A stretch of DNA of 64,000 bases from Onchocerca lupi (Eukaryota; Nematoda; Chromadorea; Rhabditida; Onchocercidae), in the NCBI GenBank assembly GCA_028564675.1, contig JAOVVO010000132.1, positions 62,001 to 126,000 of the forward strand. Direction: 5' to 3'. Under the pieces are notes generated by a model, which made no database searches, was not told the DNA's origin, and saw only the letters and a program-made list of their open reading frames with translations. A program made the translations under genes and the position numbers. Positions 1 to 11,400 of the stretch are shown here, one piece after another. The number at the start of each line of letters is the position of its first letter. Position 1 is the stretch's first letter.

Positions 1-808
1 ATTCAAACTTTTTTGTGCATTATACAAAATCAGAATTCCCAAACAATATTTTATCTTTCTAAAATTAAAATTCTTTACCCCAGATTCTTTTCCTCCTAAT
101 CTCTTATAAAGCTAGTCAAAATGGATAATTTGCAATAATTATTTGTAATAAATCACAACATCTGAAAAACATGAAAAATAGTCAGAGAATAAATTTTCGC
201 GCCTAATATATTTGCACAATAAATAAATAAATTAGGCAGTGCAAGTAACGCCACAAATCTCGATTTAACGGTAAGAAATGGCGTCCACATGAGAATTTAA
301 ATTGATCATAAAACTGGCAATTTTTTTCTTTCGAAATTTACTACCTAAATTATTTGGAATGAATTCAGAAAATATGGTAAGATAAATGAACGTACTTCCT
401 CTCAACTATGAATTTCGAGACACATAAATAGTGATACATAAAACAAGGCTAAACATATACAAATGATAAATGTCAATTATATGCAAAAAATCAAAAGCAA
501 TATTAAATAAGGCATGTAAGTTATGCTATTTGAATTTTTGTAGTAAATAAAGAAAAAATCTAGCGATTAGTGGAATGAAACAGTAATATATAAGCTTGCT
601 CAACATCAAATAATTTACATCGTAAAAAAAAAGAAGGAAAGAGAAAGTAGAAACACATCAAACGTACAGTGAAAACGAAATCTCGATAATGAAAACATTT
701 TACTGAAAAATCTGCAAATAAAATACATATGTGTTTCGCAGTTCCCGCAAAATTCTTATGTTAATGATTCCAAAAAAAGAGTTTTAACGAATCGTAAGCT
801 ACAATTCA
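1..808. other. 3' flank of the C9orf72-like gene
   Basis: AT-rich sequence downstream of the stop codon at 809-811 of the minus-strand gene. I see no convincing exon on either strand. It probably holds the 3' UTR and the start of an intergenic region, but I could not place a poly(A) site with confidence. Confidence 0.5.
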
Positions 809-1396
809 TCAAAGCGTGTTCGATTCACATATAAAATCAGCAATCTCTGGTAAAATTCGTTCAGCTTCAGACAAAGTTATTAAAAATGATGTATTGCTAA
901 TTAAATCGAGCGACTTTCGAGCAGACCAAAGATTCCATTTCGAACATGTTGTATATTGCTTATATGAAGAGTCGGGTTCACTGAATAAGAATATTTTTAA
1001 AAACAATCCTGGTTTTCATTTAATATTACATCTTATAATTCATAAATTCTCAGAGTTACTCTCCTTTGGTTCTCATTCTTTAATAAAAGGTAGTACACTT
1101 GTGACGATTAGTAAATCTTTACGTTTACACAAAATTAACCTTATATCCTCCACATATGCAATAAGTGCTTTAGCTGAATTTTCGATCATTAATCTGAACT
1201 GTCTTATGAATCCTAAACGAACACTTTTTTCAAATGGCAATAAATCCATTCTGATGAGGAAATTTAGAACGCGAGGATCTGCATGGCAATTTCGTAATTC
1301 ACTAAAAAAAAATTCATATGAATGTGACAGAGGTTACAGAAATATCGATAAATCAATAAAAATTTAGGTATTTACATTGGGGAGATATGAAAATTC

Positions 1397-1433
<37 letters not shown>

Positions 1434-4400
1434 AGAAAATTATTTAAAAGAGATCAATGATGTGAACTTCGAATTTATGCAAAATATGATTTCTTTGAAT
1501 AATGATACTAACATTTTCGGCATTACTGAATCTTTGAAATCAAAACCAGTTCCTTTCAGTATCTGCGTGATATCGCTTTTTTGCTTGAGAAGCTTTAGTG
1601 TACGATGTTTTGGATGTGGTAAAGAAGTACATACAATTCGACGATCCAAATCAATCACTGTCAACGGCCAATGTGATTCAGTACCAGCATACATTACAGT
1701 GATCAGCTCAATCTAAATCACAATGGAATTGTATGTAAAGTTGCTAATTTTATATGAAAATGCTTATCTATTATTTTTCTTTGTTAAAACTTATATTTCA
1801 TTTCAAAAACTGAGTAATAGTTTCTGCTTTTAGGGTACCAAAGCTTGCTCGAATTATATCAATAAAAAGTGAAATACTCTTTGAACAGCCTGAAGGCGAA
1901 GATAGGGAGAATAAGGGTGTTGAAACGGCTTAATACATAACCATCGCCATTCCGGTGCAATAAACAAGCATAATGTCCATAGCATCTAAAAGGAAAATTG
2001 GGAAAACATCAGAAATAAAAAGTAACAAAATTCCATTTCATAAAACCCTTCAATAATACGTATTTAAAAAATAAAATCTACTTTTATGACATCAGCCTTC
2101 TTGTCACCAACAATAACGCAGTGTGACTGCGATAAAAGTATTGCTGTTATAGCTTTCGCCAAAAATGAATTGTTTTGCAGCTTTCCACTGCCAAAATATG
2201 TTTGTTGAAACTGCAAAAAAAATATTAAAATATGTTGGAAACATTTAATTTCTAAGTTTACTTTTTAATTCGCGAAAAATAAATCCAAATGTGTTATTAA
2301 GGTAATCTAAGGACTCAAGAAAAGTAAAATCATATAAATTTAAAGAAATCTCATCGACATGAAAATAAATTTGCAAAGAATTCACATATTAAATCCTTAA
2401 TAATTTTGAAAGGATGAAACGAAAGCAAACTTATTCCCGCAATAAGCTGTGCCACAATAGAAATATGCTCTATGTTTAAATGGTTTAAAACATAAACATG
2501 AGAACTTCCTAGAAATAAAATAAAAAATATTTCTCTTAATTACATTATTTGTTATTCTTTTATTCTCGCTATCGATATATCAGCATCTACATGCAAAAGT
2601 TTTTATAATAGGAAAGCCAAGAAATATTATAATTCTCCTTAGTTACACAACACTATGCGTACTCGAATATCCTGAGCATTTCGTAACAATGGGCAAGCTT
2701 CACAAATACCAATAAATGACATCAGTTTTGATATTTCTTTAGTTGTGCGGTGTATAAAATCTTCTTTATTTTCCTACAATTACCAAATTTTGAAGAAAAA
2801 AATTTGATCAGATTTATTTCTCATGCTTATGGACTTCTTGAAGTTATACATAATTTACAAGGGTATTAATTCTTTTAATCTAAAAATATCAAGCAATCCC
2901 AGTCATAGGAAAATAAAATCCTGAAATGAAAACATACTGTTAAGTGTGAGACCCGTAAACGTGGTATAATATCTATGAATGCTTCCTCGATTACATTCTG
3001 CCTTTCAACATACCACTCCCATCTATAATAAATTTTATCTTATTAATTTTTTAATGTTTCTTTCATCCAAAACGCAGTCTATAATTCCTTGAATAAAGTC
3101 ACAAATAAAGTTCGAATTTTTCAAATTATTTTACTGAAGAATTTCGGTTTTACATATAACAGAACTCAAAGATATGTAACCATAAAGGACTGCGTTCTAT
3201 GAAGTCGTATACATCATCAAAGTCAACATTTTCCAATAAACAATCAAAAATACTAGATACAGATTCAACTGCTGAAAAAAAAATTGAATCTGTATTTAAT
3301 ATTTTTGAACGTTTCAAAACTATTATAAAAAAAATTCAAATATTCAATATATTCAAATTCAATATTCGAACTATTATTTAAAAAAAAAGAAAAGAAAAAA
3401 TAAAACTGTGAAATAACCTTGAATAATCACCAAGAAGTGAAATTGCAAACATAGTACGGTCATGACGGACACCACCATTTACTTGAAATAAATATGAACC
3501 AACAAAAAGGCGACGTTTTGGCAACAAAGTCAACTTATGTATTACTGGATTTGACGGCATCGATGTGCTGGAAGAATTTCATTCTATTGCATATAAACTA
3601 TCAAAGAAACTAATAGAAAGCTAACGAAAAATTTTCTCTTGCTTATTCAAATCTGTTAAAGCAGCACTCATATGGGTTTGCTTCACGTCAATCTAACAGA
3701 AAAAAAAACGAAAAAAAAAAAAGAAGAATCAATAATAATTCAAGAAACGAAACAATAATGTCTTCGATTTTATGACAATTACTGCAAAAAGGCATATAAA
3801 TTAGGTAAAGACCTGCAAATCTGTTCAGCAAGAACAAACTTGGCGACATATTCTTCATCAGAAAGTTGAACTATATTAGTTTCTCCAACTAAATCACAAA
3901 GTGCCTCATAATCGGCGTATCCGACACAATGAACAGCTTGCTCTTTTTGAACGCAGTCTTCAGTTGTCTATAAACAATTTTGGATAATAAATATCAATTT
4001 TTTGAAATCATTACTTTTTTCCTCCAAAATTATGACAATAAATAAACGAGTAAATATTAATCGATACTTGCGTCATTTAATTAAAAATATTAAGAAAATA
4101 GTATCAAAATTCTCTAAAAGAATGTTCCGTCCTTCTTCCCCTTCTCTCTCCATTCTCCCTCCATCTTTCGGGGATTTATTTTCAACTTGAATTGAAAAAC
4201 TGATCTTTAAATTGAAGCTAAAAATTATGATCAAAATATTCCTGTATCTTCCAAACTGTTTCGTGATTTATTAAAAAAAAAAAATAATAATAATAGTGTC
4301 AAAATGTCTTCGTATAGGAAAAACAGTATTCTTAAATAGTTGAGTTGTGCAAATTTAACGATAAATAAGTTATATATTATTTTGACTTAGAATTAGGACT

Positions 4401-6143
4401 GCAGAAAATCACGCACTATCATTTGTTACGATGTGATTATAACTAACAATGCAAGATTTCTGCATCACTTCTTCATCTAGCTTAACTTTCAATATTTCCT
4501 TTGCATCTGAAGAAGCCATCGTACTCAATTCACTATATATTGATACAGTGCCTACTATACCTGAATCGACACCCGACGAAATCATTCCTAAAATTTAGCA
4601 ATTAAATATCTCTTTCGATAAATTAATATACATCAAAACAAGAATGTATTTAGGAAAAAATAAATTTTGTGAAAATCCCCGAATACCTTGCAAATCTTTG
4701 TTGTTTTTTGCAAATGTCTCATCAAGCGCCAGCAAATCTTCAGTTTCATTCAATGAGCATATTCCAGTAACTTCTTCCACCTGACTTAATGATGATAAAT
4801 TCGTCTCGAAAGATGTAAAATCTAATGATAAAATAAGTTCTAATATAACTATCAATATTTATAACTGGAACCAATAAATTAACAGAATCGAATCTGAATT
4901 ATGAAACGGAATATGAACCAACTAGAAATACATACCTTATAAACGCTGCTGTCTTTATCACTATTTATTGAACTTTCGAAGTCGCCATTTCTTGATATAG
5001 AAGTCAAACTTGTCTATAAATATAAAAAATAAAAGTATCACAGTCAATGAATTTATCAGTACCAACTCTTTCCTTCTCTTCATAACCACAATCATCGCAT
5101 TTTGAGCAATATTTCTATCTAATCAGTATTTTTCTATACTGATTGCTTCTGTTTATAGATTATGAATAAGATCTTTATTAATTATCGTTCATAAATTATA
5201 GGTTAAGGTAGATATAAAATTGACATACTAAATGTTTCATATGATGACTGTCATTAGTAGTTACTGTAGTAGTCCCATCGATAGTTGAACGACTTTCAGT
5301 CATGAGCTCATCCAAATATAACTGTTCATCACTGCACATAAGTATATTCATTTTAAAAATATCGTAAGGCAATTCAGAAGCTTGCTGAAACAAGAGAAAG
5401 AAAAAATATCCAAAAATTAAAATATGCAAATTTAACTCAGAAGTAATTATATATTATGATCGAGGGATTACTGAAACATGAAAGAGTGCCGATATTAAAT
5501 GGAGAGTATCATAAGAATGAAAAAACTATCAAAAGCTAACACCACAATGATAACAAACGAGATTCCCATTAGTGTGAGTACACATGGCACATATTTGCAT
5601 GTCGGATATGGTTTCTGTCAGTAGCTTACTCTGAAACTATTGTACCTTTCAAATAACATGATCATCTATTCTTTCTTTTATTTAAAAAAATTTCAAGAAA
5701 AAGAAATTAACATGATATTTCAGAATTGAAGTCATCAACTTACAAGAGTCTAAGCAACTTACCCTATAGATATCATCAATTTCTTCATAATCAGCAGCAC
5801 TTCCAGCGCCTTTAGTCATGGAAGAAGTAAGACTAGAATCATCACGTGAACTACTCGATAATGAACTTTTGCAGCTTGACGAAGATTCGCTTGCGGGAAT
5901 AACTGCTTCCCATGTAAAACCCAATTCAGGTCCAGTCATATAATCAAATGATGACCAAACCACTTTCCGAATAGGACACAAATGGCGGACTGGAATTTGA
6001 ATTTTGCGTGAAGAATCCTGAAATATAGCAAAGTAGTGGAGAAGATTCAAGCGTGAGGGAGAATTAGTCAGATTTACCTCGATAGCTTCGTAGATTCGAA
6101 GGAATGCATCTGCCTCAACCGCTTCAGAAACCATTTCCGTCAT
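809..6143 (-). CDS. alfa-1: C9orf72 orthologue (ALFA-1-type DENN protein), about 17 exons
   Basis: Exons read: 6078-6143, 5763-6017, 5541-5630, 5229-5384, 4936-5013, 4687-4821, 4448-4587, 3813-3967, 3626-3692, 3418-3567, 2938-3022, 2663-2773, 2082-2210, 1878-1985, 1468-1712, 1140-1301, 809-980. The product is about 760 residues against 481 in human. Landmarks in family order are WSSFDYMTGPELGFTWEA (first longin strand), KLTLLPKRRLFVGSYLFQ with GGVRHDRTMFAISLLGDY, WEWYVERQNVIEEAF, FLAKAITAILLSQSHCVIVG, MLWTLCLFIAPEW, VMYAGTESHWPLTVID and FIRQFRLMIENSAKALIAYV. The family regulates Rab/Arf GTPases, autophagy and lysosomes, in vertebrates together with SMCR8 and WDR41. A Ser-rich and C-x2-C-x8-C-x2-C segment splits the longin part. 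The joins around exons 3813-3967, 3626-3692 and 3418-3567 do not keep phase as read, and exon 4936-5013 needs a donor 4 nt further on. Start is the ATG at 6141-6143. Confidence 0.86.
1398..1430. repeat. poly(A) run of about 33 nt
   Basis: An uninterrupted A tract on the plus strand inside the intron between exons 1140-1301 and 1468-1712 of the C9orf72-like gene. Read in the direction of that gene it is a T tract just upstream of the 3' splice site. Confidence 0.9.
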
Positions 6144-7191
6144 TGTCAGATTCGTTCACACGTTCCTTGCAAAATAGTTACAGCCTTTCGTGCACAAAAA
6201 ACAGCAATTACGCGAATGTTTGCCACAATGAAAACAATCGTATCCCATGCATCAAATGATTTTTATTTCACGGAGATTACGTGAATCACGTAGCTTTTCG
6301 ATATTTCAATATGCACTAACCTTCATCCATGTTTGTGCAAGGATATTATTATTTTTATACATCTAGAAAGTACTTTATTTAAGTGAAATAAAAGCAGTTA
6401 GACTACTCGAAAGACGTGAAACATGACTGAGAAATACTGCATTTCTTGATACTATCACACTCCGGAATGATAGCTTTTTCTAGAAGTTTCGAAATCAACA
6501 AGAAATATAGAATTGATTAAAAGCCGCTATTCGTTTCCATAATAGTTTGAAAATGAAAGACGCAATTCAAAATCGGCCAAGTGCATGATAATGCATGGGA
6601 GATTGTTTTTCATACTTATCTTTAGATGATCCGAAAAACAAGTCTGAAAAAAAGTAATTCACCATTCCCACTTATGGTTGAATGTTTTTCGATGAACTAG
6701 TTTATCTCAAATTTTCAAAGCACTTATGTGCTACAAGATATTTAGACGAGGCTGAATTCAAGCCACGTAAACGATAATTTAACCTCTGAACTTATCTGCT
6801 TGAAAGAAATGTGGAGTTAATTCTAATGAAGTTTTGTCATTATGTAAGTTATTGCATTGCAGTACAAAAATCCCTTAGCTACCAATCATATATTCAAGTT
6901 GTCAATTGTATTTCTTTAGTTACCAGTTATATTTTCGATATCACAAGTTCTTTCACTGAATTTTGAATAATTGGAATGATACCTATGAACATTCAATGCT
7001 TTGATTGGCTTTATGTGGGGAAAAGTTCAGCATTTTAAACGTTCCTCGTTGGGACGAATAATCAAGTGATATGATAATTAGATATTCTTGTTTTGAATTA
7101 AGTAATTTATTGTCGCCTCGAAAAAGTATGATTTTTGTTATTTCGTTCTTTGATTGGATCTAGAAATGAAATGAAAAAGTTTTACATCCCA

Positions 7192-7233
7192 TCTCTCTCC
7201 CTCTCTCTTCCTCTCTCTCTCTCTCTCTCTCTC
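7192..7233. repeat. CT/GA microsatellite
   Basis: Almost pure CT dinucleotide tract, interrupted by CC and TT near its left end. It lies about 1 kb upstream of the C9orf72-like gene start. Confidence 0.9.
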
Positions 7234-7503
7234 CAAGTATGATTCACGAAGTTGTTCGCTCTTCACCTGATCCAGATTAAGCTAACGATTTCGGATTAAC
7301 TTTTTTAAATCGAAATTGCAAGAGCTTAGATCTTTGTCTTTCATATTGATAACTAGATTATTAACTCTTTTTACTTAGATTTATTCCTAACAACGAGCGA
7401 TTCATCTACTGAAGTCGGCCTTATTTGACATCGAGTATTGAACATTTTCATTATGAAATGAGATGAGCAAGTCTTTTATATTGGTAAATGAATAGATAAT
7501 TCA

Positions 7504-7608
7504 TCACTTCTATCAATGCACAAATCATTTCGATCAATATACAATCACTCCGATCAATACATAAATCATTTCGATCAATACACAAACACTTTCATCAATA
7601 CATAAACC
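7504..7608. repeat. 21-bp minisatellite, about five copies
   Basis: Tandem units built on the pattern TCATTTCGATCAATACACAAA. Successive units vary at a few positions (TTCTATCAATG, TTCGATCAATA, TCCGATCAATA, TTCGATCAATA, TTTCATCAATA). It is in the intergenic region upstream of the C9orf72-like gene. Confidence 0.85.
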
Positions 7609-8221
7609 AAAGTTCCTTCACAGAAGAATTGCATGCATTATCATTGCATTTGTTTCTTATTTTAATTATTTGTTTATTTTATTTTTATATCTATCGGAAT
7701 ATCCTTTTTGCAAATTTACCGCACAAACACGCATTTCCCTCTCTCTTATCATGTTGCGTCAAGCATGCATCTCACTAACACTTGTTATCAGTGAAATAAT
7801 AGTCTGGTTATCAGTGATGCCAACTTATTAAAGTAATCTGAAATGAAAATCACAGGTCATCATGGTGAAAACTCCTGTTACAAACGTTCGTGTTATGACT
7901 TGCAAAAGTTAGAGATTAAAAATTGACCATTAATGTGTGAATTAATATTTGAATTAATATTAAAATTCAAATTATAGATGTTTAAAGGCTTTCATTACAA
8001 AAGTCCATTAAAATAAATTCCCTTTCTATTATATTTCACTGTGATGATGTAAGAGATATTTCGAGCGTGCTAATTAGTTTGTCATACATTTTCCGAAAAA
8101 AAAAAAATCGGTTTCTAAAATTAGCTTATCCTCGAATTTCATAAATGTCGAGATACCAGATTATAAACTGCAAGAAGTTACACAAAGTTGTGATGCCCTG
8201 AGGATTAAGATATACATTAAA

Positions 8222-8359
8222 TCAGATCGCATACTTAACAGTGATGACAGCATCGATATCTGTGACGTAGATCTGTCGCATATAACCTGATTTCTGTGAC
8301 GCATGCAATGGCAAAGTTTTAATAGCAGATAAGAAATATGCGATGTTTTCTTCCTGCAT
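8222..8359 (-). CDS. Extra C-terminal exon of the phosphatase, or a separate 45-residue ORF
   Basis: An open frame on the minus strand starts at ATG 8357-8359 (MQEENIAYFLSAIK...) and stops at 8222-8224. It begins 82 nt below the phosphatase stop codon. A TAG acceptor sits 2 nt before the ATG (8362-8364). Splicing the phosphatase from a donor GTAAAA at 8447-8452 to this acceptor keeps phase and would replace the last two residues of that protein by a tail of about 47 residues. Alternatively the acceptor could be a trans-splice site for a small downstream cistron. The composition is protein-like and less AT-rich than its surroundings. I recognise no domain. Confidence 0.45.
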   Translation of the reverse strand: MQEENIAYFLSAIKTLPLHASQKSGYMRQIYVTDIDAVITVKYAI

Positions 8360-8441
8360 CACTAGCAAGTATAAAGCACAACTTGAAAAACAAAAAATAG
8401 GTACTATTTAATAATGTATGATCAGCAGTTCGATTCATCAT

Positions 8442-11400
8442 TCATTTTTTACCCTTGCGCATTCTTTCTTGACGTTTCCTCGCAATAAGATCATCATATT
8501 CCTTGATTAGTGATATTACATCTGGACTTTTGATCAATAAATCCTCTGCCAGCAAAATATCGATAACCATTCGATAAATGAATAAATATTGCTAAAATGT
8601 TTGCTCAACATGAAATCGTGATCTTGCATCCAGAAACTACTATTGCTTTGAATTCACACATTCACATTAAGGATTTTCAAAGATCTTATCAATAGGCTAC
8701 AAGAATTTATCTCTTCTAATATTTTGATTTAATCATTTATTTATCACATTTCTAAAAAATCTTTTAATTAAGACTTTCTATGTAGAAAAAAAAAAAAAAA
8801 AAAAAAAGAAAATAATGGCACTATGAAGCGATATTCCGGTTAAGATTCAGAATCCATTTTACGCTTCTTTTCATTGTTTCCAAATAATTGCTACGACGAT
8901 TCATATTCTTTAGGTTTTACGATAACGAAGATCCATCGTTATTACTGTTTTGCTATGCTAAAATAAATAATAAGATGAATTATTATTTGCGTTGAAGTGA
9001 TACCTGATCATTTTGCACTGCATGCATCCGCTGATCACGCAATTCTTTAACAACATCAGGAATTGAAAAATTTTCAACATGTTTAATTCGATCAGCTGCC
9101 ATAAATATGGCTGCAAATGTGCCCGTTCTGCAAACTCGATAGATTTTTTTCGGATTCACATAAATTTAATTTCACTTCAATATAATTTTGTTAATTTTAT
9201 ATGTGTGAGAAATTGGATTCTCTTTCTAGAAAGAGCAAAAGACAGCACTAAAAAATTCTCTAAATCCAAAACTATAATTTTTTTCACCAATAAAAAATAT
9301 TAATAGATCGAACAAATAGAAATATGAAAAATTACCAAAACAGATTGGTAATTTGGTGACAATAAGAATAAAAACATTAAAAAAATTAGAAATGATTAAT
9401 TACAATGAAAGAAAAGTCCTACTTGCAAATAATAGACAGTATTGAAAATATACTAAAATTCTTGTTGAATATGTATTCCTACTTCTTTCAACTAAAAAAA
9501 AAAATGACTTTCCCTTTTCGATAATAATTTTTATTGAAAATTCCATAGTTTTACGAACTAGTCAAAAAATCCAACCAACCTTACTTCACTTTTGCAATTT
9601 TCAATTTCGAATTCCATTATGCTTCTTCTTACTTCATTATAAATGAATTCAGTTCATTTTAAAATTGATTACCTTCCAATCCCAGCGCTGCAATGCACAA
9701 TTATAGGTTTTTTCTCGGAAAATTTCAGAGCCATCGTTTGTACTTCACGGCATACCGGTGTTGATTCTGCGACAAAGTGATCAGGCCAACCAGTGTATAA
9801 TAAATGTAACACCTTCAAAATAAATCATTCTATTCTGAAGCTGATCAACTTGAAATAATTGATAATTGGCTCATCGATCACTGTGAACTTTGAATATTTA
9901 TTCTACTCTGTAATGCTCAGTGATATATTTTACAATGTTTGAGACAATTTCAAGTCACATTTTTGTATAATGACAAATTTGTTAATGAAATGATTTTTAA
10001 TAATAGACTACTGCTTCACTGTAAAACATAATGGCAGGTTCAGACACATTATTGGATAAATCTATTGCAATATCAAGTTGGTCAGATGATATTTTCAAAT
10101 TAAAATGAACATTTATGAAAATTGCTATAACATATTAGAAAAACAAAAAATTGAACTTTTTGAATTTGGAAATAATAAATTAAATTCGGGAACAAAAATC
10201 GTATTTAGAATCTAACAAATCTAACAAATTAACGATCAAATCAAAAATAGAACTTTCAGCAGCCTTCATTTTAAATTAAATGGTTAAAAAATTAGCGATT
10301 TGCTAAAAAAATTCATTTTGCAATTTTAAATTGATTTTGTAAGTTCGAGAATAATTTAACTTTTTTAATTGCAGAGCCGACTCAGAGAATATGCATTGAA
10401 TTTTCTATAACCTCATGTGTTTTATCCTTGTAAATAGCTTGTAGTTTTGTTCGATAAACTTTTCGAAGCTGCGAAATTGGTGAAGTTTTTTGAATAATTT
10501 TGACACGAATAGCTCCATAATCTTTGCATTCCCAATCATTCTGCGGGAAGTACTCGGTGCACTGAGTTTTACCGTCCTCAGTCCATTGACATAATTGTAC
10601 TATGACCTGGAATGAGTCTTATTAAAACAAAAAATAAATTGATTCTAATAATCAATTACCGGACCATAGAGCCTAAAAGGAACAAAGATCTGACAAAGGT
10701 AGATAAAACCTGAACACTAATCAAAGGGAAGCCTTAGACCAATAGAAACATTCCCGCCCGCAAAGGCCTTTGATTGCAATTTGCAAAAGTTCAAGCCGTG
10801 CCTATTAGACTGACCTTTGAATCTTCTTGTATGACCATACACCAAAAGTCCTCAACAGTGTTTGGTAGCGGTCCTTGTGCGCAAATGAAATTAATATTTT
10901 CGCTAATTTGTACGTATGAAGCATGATAGTAATCGTCATCTGCTATTATTCGCTTCATTTTTTTTAATTTTCAATTATTTTTTTTTTTTTTTTGCACTGA
11001 ATGAAGTATATTTTTTGCCAAAATATCCCAAGTTCGCGGGAGATTAATTGGAATTTCTCTAAATTCTTCCTTTTTTTAATAGAAAAGCAAAAAGTCACTG
11101 TTTTCAGAAAAAAAAAAAATAATCTCACTGCTAGGCGTATTCCGAAGTATTACTCTTGTTCTGTCCAGCAATTTGATATCTTCGAATCTTAATTTTTTGC
11201 GAAACTTAATAGAACTTTCGTGATTCCTTTTTTTCTCAAAATTAGTCATTTTGAAGAAATATTACAAAGTTAGAATTTTCTGAAGATGAGATTCACCGGT
11301 TTTTGTCGTAATTTTTGTCAGCTTCCCATGCAATCGTCGTGCCAGATGGAGTATATGTTCTTATTGAAGCGATGAATTCTCGTCTTATGTTCCGAATACC

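Larger units (their letters stand above)
6144..8221. other. Intergenic region between the C9orf72-like gene and the phosphatase
   Basis: About 2.1 kb without a supported exon. It must contain the promoter of the C9orf72-like gene, transcribed leftward from about 6.2 kb. It holds a CT microsatellite at about 7192-7233 and a 21-bp minisatellite at 7504-7608. No promoter element could be named. Confidence 0.6.

Noticed and set aside
816..1367. 183-codon plus-strand open frame
   Set aside because: It lies antisense across two homologous exons of the C9orf72 gene and is a shadow of them.
1387..1716. Plus-strand frame starting in a poly(A) run and reading as poly-lysine
   Set aside because: Antisense to the exon 1468-1712. 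The lysines come only from the homopolymer.
2415..2505. Apparent exon of the C9orf72 gene between good splice sites, with one frame reading SSHVYVLNHLNIEHISIVAQ
   Set aside because: Its length is a multiple of three and both neighbouring exons are in phase 0, but in that phase it contains a stop. The neighbours join directly in phase and the family needs no residues there.
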